DNA of 64,000 nucleotides from Carettochelys insculpta (taxonomy: Eukaryota; Chordata; Testudines; Carettochelyidae): contig NC_134138.1 of NCBI RefSeq assembly GCF_033958435.1, positions 4,600,001-4,664,000 of the forward strand. Direction: 5' to 3'. Below, one piece after another: positions 43,461-64,000 of this stretch. The translations under genes were made by a program, and so were the position numbers. Numbering within the stretch: position 1 is the stretch's first letter; each line of letters starts with the position of its first letter. The notes below the pieces were generated by a model. The model did no database searches. It saw only the letters and a list, made by a program, of their open reading frames with translations, and was not told the origin of the DNA.

Positions 43461-44123
43461 TTGCAGCTGTCCTGGTTCCCTGAAACAGTCATGGCCTTAC
43501 TTATGCTATTCTCCCACCCACCTACCTGCAGCCCCATCGGGGGAGATCTGAAACTACGCCTGTTTGAGGCCCAGAAACTTCCTGAGCTCTTAGTCCTGGG
43601 CAGCAACAGGCACTCTGCTGCCGACACTGGCTGTGAGGCAGTCGCACGCACACCCAACAGTAGTTCTCTTCCTTGTGGATGGTCGCTCTCCCATGGCTGA
43701 GGCAGTGTTTGGGGGGGCGGGTTTGAGCAGGACCAAGGACAGGAGAGAATTGCTGAGCCGGGAGGCCTTAGATCATTTCACGTGATTAACACCCACCGAG
43801 TCGCTGAGGGGACAGGCAGGCTGGGAAGGCCAAAGCTGCGGGTTTGCCCAGCAGAGAAACTTGCTAGAGGGACCAGTCTGAATGCCCTGAGGCCCTTGGG
43901 CTAAGGGTTGGCCCTGGGCCAGTGATTGAGAAGGACACTGCCCACTCTTGTGTCTGAGTAGCTACGTTCCCCCCCCCCTCACAGAGCTGCATCTCTGCCA
44001 GGGCTGGGCAGAAGAGACTGAGCGTTTCCATGTGTGGATGGGCTGAACTGCCTCCAATGCTTGGAGAGATGAATTCACTCTGCTGGGGTCGCTGACTGAT
44101 CGGAGGGGTGAGGGAGACTGGCC
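43461..44123. other. No gene seen
   Basis: Anonymous. A second C-run near 43,970. Confidence 0.4.
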
Positions 44124-44854
44124 TGTGAGCTTTCCATGCAGGGCGTAGTAAGCACAGGCCCAGTATGAGGCCTTAGGCCTGAACCAAAGGAATGGTCAAG
44201 ACTTTGCTAACAGAAAGCAAAGTGCAGCTGTGAGCTGAAGGAATGCATTGCTCACAGACGCTGGCAAGAAGAGGGGTGACAGTGCATAAACATAGCTACC
44301 GAGCATATTGAAGTAGGTACATGGTACCAGAACACCCTACCCTGGAACATTCCACAGATAAGAAAGAACAGGCCGACCCATCCCAATGACAGGGGCAAAA
44401 GTGTAATATGATGGATAGAGTTGTTTTGTTGGAACCAACATATACAAGGTGAGAGGCGGAACCTGACTACGTAGAAGGGGTCTACCTCAGTACGTCAGGA
44501 GTGATGTGTAAATTGTTTGTACCTGTGTAGAAGAATGTACTTCTGGGATGTGGTGTGGGTCCAGCCGAGGGGGCAGTGGAAAGTCCTGCCACTGACTGAG
44601 CCGAGTCCATTGACCGTGGGTGCATATTTGTAGTATGCCCTGACTTAGACTGAGAAGTCTACAGGGAACTATTATTGTGTCCAATACGGCAATAAACCTG
44701 GCCGACGTGCCTTTGCACCTTACTAGACTCTGCGGTCATTGGGGGTTCTCTTCGGGTCTGCTGTGTCGGCTGTCTGCAGAGCTGGGGCAGCGCACAGAGG
44801 GAACACACGCACGCAGCCGAGTGATACCAGCATTGGAGAGAGCAGAGCACCACG
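44124..44854 (+). mobile_element. Probable solo LTR of another retrovirus-like family
   Basis: A TGTGAGCTTTCC start (uncertain), an AATAAA at about 44,692 followed by a U5-like stretch, and an end near gagcacca followed by a TGGTAGCATCTGACACC stretch that sits where a primer-binding site would be. No viral gene follows. I could not match the putative primer site to a tRNA by eye. Confidence 0.5.
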
Positions 44855-44934
44855 CTGGTAGCATCTGACACCAAAATTCAGGTTCTTCACAATCATTATA
44901 CAAGATACACTGATCATTTCTGGAAAGTAACAGA

Positions 44935-45500
44935 GAGGAAGCCGTGCTAGTCTATATACTATCAAAACAAAAAAGCAGTCAAGTAGCACTTTAAAGACTA
45001 ACAAAATAATTTATTAGGTGAGCTTTCGTGGGACAGACCCACTTCTTCAGATCATAGCCAGACCAGAACAGACTCAATATTTAAGGCACAGAGAACCAAA
45101 AATAGTAATCAAGGTTGACAAATCAGAAAAAAAATGATCAAGGTGAGCAAATCAGAGAGTAGAGGGGTGGAGGGGGAGGTGGGAGTCAAGAATTAGATTA
45201 AGCCAAGTATGCAAAAGAGCCCCCATAATAACCCAGAAAATTTGCATCCCGGTTCAAACCACGTGTTAATGTGTCGAATTTCAATATAAAAGAGAGTTCA
45301 GCAGCCTCTCTTCCAAGACTGTTGTGAAAATTCCTGTTGAGTAAGATGCAGACTTTTAAGTCATTAACAGAACCCTGATTACTATTTTTGGTTCTCTGTG
45401 CCTTAAATATTGAGTTTACTGCTTTTTTTGTTTTGATCATTTCTGGAGTATGATATTGCAGTGAACAGCCAGGATGATGATTTGATAAATTCTTCAAAGC
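44935..45500 (-). mobile_element. PLE 3' end with tail
   Basis: Plus-strand order: terminal cagagaggaagccgtgctag, agcagtcaagtagcactttaa, ttattaggtgagctttcgtg then ggacagacccacttcttcag (reverse of the CTGAAGA...GAAA motif). Then comes GIY-YIG-end coding on the minus strand (SVNDLKVCILLNRNFH, LSFILKFDTLTRGLNRD) up to about 45,360. A more diverged PLE subfamily than the arm copies. Confidence 0.82.
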
Positions 45501-45689
45501 AACAGTGGATCAGTAAGTAAAAGTGATGAGACCTTTTGTTCACAGAAGGTAAAAACGTGCCTCCCAATACTAATTAAAGTGAAATTGCCCATTACATGTG
45601 TATATTAAAGTTAATAAGTTTCTTCAGTGGGGGAGTTACCCCACCTGTTAAGTGCTAGTACAGTCAACATCATCTAACAGGAACACAGC

Positions 45690-45800
45690 TGCTCTTGTGG
45701 TTAGAGCACTGGACTGGAGGTAAGGATTACCTGGCTAAATTCACAAGTCTACCACTTTATTCCTGTGTGATCAAAGGCAAACAACGTATCAGTTAGTGCA
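45690..45800 (+). repeat. MIR-like tRNA-derived SINE remnant
   Basis: cttgtggttagagcactgga followed by ctgtgtgatcaaaggcaaac gives the tRNA-like head and core words of ancient MIR-type SINEs in amniotes. It is short and degenerate. Confidence 0.55.
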
Positions 45801-46963
45801 ATCACTGGTACTTCCCTATGTCACAGGAGATCCACGAAGATGCTCTCATTCTCATTAACAAAGGGTTTGGGTATGATAAGGGGACACCACCAATGCCCAA
45901 GAAAATTGTTTCATCAATCAACCAATCTTCTCAAGACTAACACCTTCACGCAGATTGATGTGCCATATTCTGAGCTGTGGTATCTCCATCTCCTGTTGTG
46001 TCCATGACACATGGAGCGGGGTTCCCTCCAGAAAGAGCTAAGCTATCTGGAGACCAGCCCTCTTGGAGGGCAGTGAGGTGCTAAACCCAGAAGTGCAGAA
46101 ATTGCGACCACAAGAACTGGAACTGCAAAGTGTTGGGAATCCCTCAGTCACGCTGATGGTTATGGTTGATAACAGCTGGCAGGACGGGATCCAAGCTGCC
46201 AACTCCCTCCCACCTGATAGGTAGGAAAGTACAAAATGATGGTGAGGTGTTACGGTTTGATCTGACTGGATCTGTGCGATATTAAACCCAAGGTCGATGT
46301 TTAACTACAGTGTTTCCAGGTGTAACAAAAACCATTGGAACAGAACTGACAAATGATTAGGTTCCAGGATACCTTTATCAAGTTAAAGGACCTACAGAAA
46401 ATCTTTAAAACCTCACTGCCTAAAATTAGGCATCTCAATTGACTTCCTCATAAAGCTAAGTAGATATTCAGTGGGGCCAAGCACCCACAAAACTTCGGGA
46501 AAGCAAATGGCTTATTTGTGTGTGGTTTAGTACGCAGCTAGGTGCAAAGTTTAAAATGCCTGGACATGTCACTCGATGTCACATACTGATTCGATGCAAA
46601 CGTTGTATCCCTTGTATTTTGCAGAAGTTTAAAAACAAAAATACAAGAACAGGACAAGAAACTCCATAAAACAGCCATAAAGAACTTTCACTGTCCCAAT
46701 AGTGATGAGTGTGTAGAACAATGCCCCACCAGAGGACCCAATTCTCTGTGCATTTATTCCTCAACTTGAGGTACAAGCAAGACAGCGACAGGGCTTAAAC
46801 TCACCTTTGCTGTGGGCCAGCTCAGTGTCTGCCTGGCTCACAAGTAATGAAGTAGAGCAACTTCAAGTATGGTCCACTAAATCACCTTCTGCCTCCAGAG
46901 TGGTTAATGTTTAATATTTTAGGATCGTTAAAATATTACCATATTGTATTATAACAGCAGGTA
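45801..46963. other. No gene recognised
   Basis: About 1.2 kb of anonymous sequence without a repeat partner in the window. Confidence 0.4.
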
Positions 46964-46971
46964 GTCTAGAC

Positions 46972-47281
46972 CAGTGTTTCTTAAAATTCTTAAGACCACA
47001 GAACACCAAACAAAACTATATTTATGAGGAACAGCTACAAAAATTTTCTTCCAAAAAAAGAACTGCTCCCCTCAACTAGCAACATATATAGCGAAACCAA
47101 ACTGAAGTCATTGCTGTGGTACCTGATTAAATTAAATAGTAACATTGTATCTGATTGTAAAGACAGAACATACATACCAATACCATATCATGACACCAAA
47201 AAAGTGTCAGATGCTCACAGCACACCTGCGAGTTGTTCTGGGAACACCAGTATTCTGCAGAACATAGTTTAAGAAACCCTG
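46972..47281. mobile_element. hAT-type MITE
   Basis: 310 bp with terminal inverted repeats CAGTGTTTCTTAAA and, inverted, CAGGGTTTCTTAAA, typical of hAT (Charlie-like) elements. Flanking octamers gtctagac and cgctagat match at five of eight positions, a decayed candidate duplication. No coding content. Confidence 0.7.
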
Positions 47282-47510
47282 CGCTAGATCAGGGTTCCTG
47301 GTATATTGAGCTCTTGGGCAGCTGCCCAGGAGAGCTTCATATGCCGCCCAGGTGATCAGCACAGCGCTCACAGCTGGCAGCACGTTTTTAACTGGTGGTG
47401 CACATCCTTGCACATACATCAGTGCACGTAACAAAATTTATTCTGCACACAGATGGGAAAAATGAGAGGGAGCATTAGTCTAGACCAAACAGCGGTGTGG
47501 GAAATGTCAA

Positions 47511-49453
47511 TTAAAACATCTCACAATTGGCTGCTGCCGCCATGAGCTCCTTAGCTGCCCCTGTCTGCAGAAATCCAGCAAACTCATCACATGTCATTTT
47601 ATAGTTGAAGTGCACAAACAGTTCAGCTTTCACTAGGTCTGTTTGGAGCCTGTTCCTTTCATCGGCCCACAAATTCTTCATTACGCTAACAACGCGTTCC
47701 ACAAAGGTGTTGCTGGCTGGAACAGCAAACACACGCTGCACAATTCTAAGCAAGTTCGGGGCCTCGCAGCACTTAAAGAATTCTACCCAGACTTCAGAGC
47801 TGCCGGTCTGATGGTGGCGTTCATGTTGCTGCTGTTCCTGTTCTGATTCGGCATTAATTATTGAACCCTTTAGGATTGGTAGTGCATCATTCAATACAGA
47901 CACTTCTGTGAAAAGTTCATCTACATCCACTTGAATGTCCAAGTTTGTCATCAAAGTGCACCATTTGTCTAGCTCCAGAGGCCTGTCCAGACTGAGCGGT
48001 GCACACAACTTATAGAAAGAATTTTCACTGAAATCAAACCTCTTTTCTAGATACCGGAGCATGTGCATGTAAGTCTGCTGGGCGTCTCCAATAAAGGTGT
48101 TCTGCTCGTTAGGGTGTAGCTTTTTCAAGAGTTGCATCACCTTGTACCCATAGAAACCTTTCTCTTGTCGATTCTGAATCTCTCTTCTCAGCTTGTTGAA
48201 TGTAGCATACAGTTCAGTTACCTGAAGGTAATTACTCTCAAGAACCTTTATGGTGCTGGTAAATTGGCTCATAAGGTTATGCACAAAGTAGATGTACAGT
48301 TCAGGAAGTGTAATAGTTTCATCATTGGAAGCTATGTCCTTATGCTCAGAAAGAAAGGCCCAGACTGTGCAGTTCACATCCTCCTCCCCTTTACTCACAA
48401 AGTAAGATTTGAGGGCCGGCCAATTCTTCAGTAACTTGTCAATGGCAGTGAAAAGGGCCAGAAAACGTTTAGGTACTTGGCGTAAGATTTCTGTATAGTC
48501 TGTCTTCATGAAATCAAAGAACTCTTTAAGTTCACCGTTATTCTCATCTAGTGCAAAGACTTCACTGAAGACCTTGAGGACCAAACACTCTACGTCGTAA
48601 GAGAGCATTCTCAAGCCATGCTTTGCTGTATTGTGTACTATCTGAGTGCTGCAATGTGTTGGTACAAGGTTTGGTAAATCCAGCATTTGTTTTAGGTGCA
48701 CAAAACCAGACTCATTTTCTTCAAAATCTCTCTCTCCATATGCCACAATTTTATTCTGTACCAGACTGGCATTTTGAAGTTCTTTACAATCACCTCTGAT
48801 TTTTCATCTGCATCTTCAAGAAAGTCTAGGAGTGATGTGCAGATTCCCTTATCTTTATTGAAGTACTGGATGACAACTGGGAATAGTTTCATGCTCCCTA
48901 TATTAAAAGCATCCACTGAGACTGAGAAAGGTGCTGATCCAATGTCTTGCACAGCCAGTTTTAAAGAATGTGGTGCTAATACAGCCTCGATCAAAGCTTC
49001 TACTTTTGTCATTCCACAGTGAATTTTGGAAGCTATTTTGGAATCAGGGAAAACGGAGGGGTACAGTTTATTTCCACAATCTTGAGAACGGTAGCTGTGG
49101 TAGTGTTTAACTCCATGATATGTTAAAAGCAATTCAGCTGCGCATATGCGTTGTTCTTCAGCATTGTTACTCTTTACGGAGACTTTATTGCTAGCATTAC
49201 ACCACACCTGTCCTTGTACTTTGATTTTGTGACCCTTTGTTTCTGCATGATGCTTGATGGCTTTTACAGAATCAAACTTAACTGTGAATTGAACATCACA
49301 AATAGAACAATATCCTGAGTCTTCACTTGCCTTTATAAGCCAATTCTGATACTCTGGGAGTTGCAGCCACTCATTTTTAAAAGTGCACAGCCTTCGAATC
49401 TTTTTTTTTCCGGGTTCTGTCATTTCGCCCTTGCATTTGTCCGACTGCAGCAC
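47511..49453 (-). pseudogene. hAT transposase with BED-type zinc finger, one frameshift
   Basis: Minus-strand gene starting at the ATG at 49,453 or the second Met a few codons later (MTEPGKKK). Residues about 40-75 form a zinc finger (YCSICDVQF ... HHAETKGH). RNase-H-like core elements follow (PFSVSVDAFNIGSMKLFPV). The frame ends at 48,692, but homologous reading resumes one frame over (ASLVQNKIVAYGERDFEEN, open to 47,511), so a single indel near 48,780-48,800 breaks it. The C-terminus has the hAT dimerisation block (LLRIVQRVFAVPASNTFVE, VSVMKNLWADERNRLQ). A CAGGGTTCCTGG word at 47,290 could be the 3' terminus; I found no matching 5' terminus. A domesticated gene with a sequencing error is the alternative. 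Confidence 0.8.
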
Positions 49454-49750
49454 AGTTTAGCCACCAGATAAGATTGTTGACTGTGGACATCAGTTGCTTC
49501 TCTCTGCTTTTGTTGACGCACTAAAAAAGTTACCCAGAGAGTCGATTAAACATATTGTTGTGACGGACCATCCCCCCACGCTTTACGGAAAAAGGGTTAT
49601 GAACACACCTATGAATAACTCAGACATGTTTTGAACAAAAAATGACTTGTGACCTATCATTTTTAATGTTATAACCCCCTGGACCTGTAAAATCTATTTA
49701 TGTACATGTATAATTTTTATAGTTAAAGTTAGGAGTAACGTCCGTTAACT
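49454..49750. other. Upstream flank of the hAT gene, no feature
   Basis: AT-rich. No terminal repeat matching 47,290 was found. Confidence 0.4.
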
Positions 49751-49905
49751 AGGGTGGGGAGATAGCTCAGGGGTTTGAGCATTGGCCTGCTAAACCTAGG
49801 GGTGTGAGCTCAAGCCTTGAGGAGGCCATTGAGGGATTGGGGCAAATTGATGCCAGGGCAGGGGACTGGATGAGATGACCTCCAGAGGTCCCTTCCAGCT
49901 CTAGG
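49751..49905 (+). mobile_element. tRNA-derived SINE with CR1-like tail
   Basis: The head resembles a tRNA: A-box-like tagctcaggggtt, anticodon-loop-like ctgctaa, and a diverged B box (gagctcaagcc). The tail, ggggactggatgagatgacc then agaggtcccttccag, is the CR1 3' UTR. SINEs of this design in cryptodiran turtles are known to borrow CR1 machinery through the shared tail. Confidence 0.75.
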
Positions 49906-50410
49906 GGGTGTGTGTGAGAGGGGGCGGGGTGTGGGGTGATGGGGGGTGAGAGGGGGCGGGGCAGGGCAGTGGGGTGTGGGGTGATGGGAGGTGAGAGGGA
50001 GCAGGGCAGTGATGGGGTGTAGGGTGGGGTGATGGGGGCGGGGCGGGGCAGGGCGGGGGGTGTGGGGTGATGGGAGGTGAGAGGGAGCAGGGCAGTGATG
50101 GGGGGTGGGGTGATGGGGGCGGGGCAGGGCGGGGGGTGTGGGGTGATGGGGGGTGAGAGGGGGCGGGGCAGGGCAGTGGGGTGTGGGGTGATGGGAGGTG
50201 AGAGGGAGCAGGGCAGTGATGGGGGGTGGGGTGATGGGGGCGGGGCAGGGTGGGGGGTGTGGGGTGATGGGGGTGAGAGGGGGCGGGGCGGGGTATGGGG
50301 TGATGGGGAGTGAGAGGGGGTGGGGCAGGGCAGTGGGGTGTGGGGTGATGAGAGGGAGCAGGGCAGTGATGGGGGCGGGGCAGGGCAGTGGGGTGTGGGG
50401 TGATCAAAGG
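49906..50410 (+). repeat. G-rich minisatellite upstream of TONSL
   Basis: Nested tandem array of ggggtgatggg, gagagggagcagggcagtga and ggggcggggcagggc units; the phrase with agggagcagggcagtgatgg recurs at about 49,990, 50,082 and 50,203. It is G-rich on the plus strand and about 500 bases before the first TONSL exon seen. Confidence 0.85.
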
Positions 50411-50935
50411 GGGTGCACCATCTGGGGTGTGATGGGGGAGCAGAGGGGGCCGGGTGATGGGGGGAGTCAGAGGCAGGTGGGTGATAGGTTGGCAAGGGCA
50501 GAGGGGGTGTGGGATTTGAAAGTGATATTGCAGTTGTGTGTGGCAGGGAGGCAGGAGGGTGTCAGAGAGGGTGGAGGTGGGTGGGGCTGAGGGTGTGTGG
50601 GGCCAGAGAGAGGGTCATTTATAGGTGGGATCGTTGAGCTGGGCTCCCAGACGGGTCTGGGCAGTGTGGGGTGAGGGGGTTTGGACTACCCTGCGACAGT
50701 CCTGTCCATGTGTCTGGGACTCAGCTCCTGTCTCCCCCAGGGAGCATGCAGCCAGGCTGGGGGTCAGATTCCATGGTGGTGGAGGTAATTGGAAATCCTG
50801 CGTGTTGTGATTTGTTGCCCTGAGCTGGGCACGTAGTTAGAGGGCCGATGACTCTGCGCCAGAGGGGTTTGATGCTGACAGGCTGTGGGAGCTTGACCGG
50901 GTTCTGATGTTCTTCTCTTCCCCCCGGCCCCCCAG
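50411..50935. other. Region that should hold TONSL exon 1; not identified
   Basis: The first placed exon starts in mid-codon, so a short exon of about ten codons must lie upstream. I see no ATG with MSLERE-like coding and a phase-1 donor here. Confidence 0.4.
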
Positions 50936-63702
<12,767 letters not shown>

Positions 63703-64000
63703 GTAAAGGGGCAGCGCTGGGGTCCCTGGGCCAGGGGCTTTGCTGTGGGGCAGAAGGTAATGGGGTGGGTGTGTGACACCAACCTTCACCCAGCTGGGTC
63801 CTATGCGGAGTGATCTCCTGCTGGGTAGGAGCCGTGGGGTGGCTGGGCCCAGCAGCCAGCCCATGGGGACATAGTAGGAAGAGAGCCTGAGTGAGAGGTA
63901 AGGTGGCCATGTTCACCTTTAGCCCACTGGCCACCTTCTGTCCCTGCATTGTGCTTTTCTGGGCCACCAGGTGAACCCCCTCCCGTAAAAAGAGACGGAG
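63703..64000 (+). other. TONSL intron running off the window
   Basis: Starts gtaaag. No exon resembling the remaining LRRs is seen before the end. Confidence 0.7.

Noticed and set aside
49767..50495. Proline/histidine-rich minus-strand open frames
   Set aside because: Products of the G-rich array upstream of TONSL.
50700..50786. TONSL first exon candidate (ATG near 50,745 followed by a gtaatt donor)
   Set aside because: The encoded residues do not resemble the conserved TONSL N-terminus.

Overview
This is vertebrate nuclear DNA, most probably from a turtle or another sauropsid. It has spliced genes with GT-AG introns, many CR1 LINE fragments, a tRNA-derived SINE with a CR1-like tail, Penelope-like elements (PLEs), hAT and Harbinger DNA transposons, gypsy elements with SCAN-like gag, and LTR remnants. 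There are no bacterial features. The species call is inferred from repeat content only.

Bases 1-50,900 are almost entirely layered transposable elements. Main blocks: a Tx1/L1-like LINE 3' end (1-989); foldback elements (1,233-2,495); a nearly complete Harbinger transposon (2,966-7,648) with a transposase gene spoiled by one visible stop codon and a divergent Myb/SANT-like gene; and a large inverted duplication. Arm A of the duplication is about 7,815-16,872 and arm B about 24,825-33,180. Both arms share a PLE carrying the same nested insertions. Later events hit one arm only: a LINE with a 1.9 kb LTR-like element inside it in arm A, and two Harbinger-derived MITEs in arm B. The other arm keeps the matching empty site each time, so the order of events can be read. 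The spacer holds an inner inverted pair of gypsy gag/LTR fragments, a 400-bp foldback MITE and a palindrome of PLE tails.

Bases 33,200-50,900 hold further single elements: CR1 pieces, a decayed gypsy with gag and integrase remnants, a third copy of the arm LTR split by a CR1, another LTR, a hAT MITE, a hAT transposase broken by one frameshift, a SINE, and two G-rich minisatellites.

From 50,936 to past the right edge lies the only clear host gene, TONSL (tonsoku-like), on the plus strand. I placed 23 coding exons covering about 1,258 codons in the order TPR repeats, acidic stretch, ankyrin repeats, linker, ubiquitin-like domain and leucine-rich repeats. The first coding exon and the last one or two are not seen. 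TONSL works with MMS22L in homologous-recombination repair of stalled forks and reads unmethylated H4K20 on new chromatin. One splice donor, at 55,583, reads CT instead of GT.
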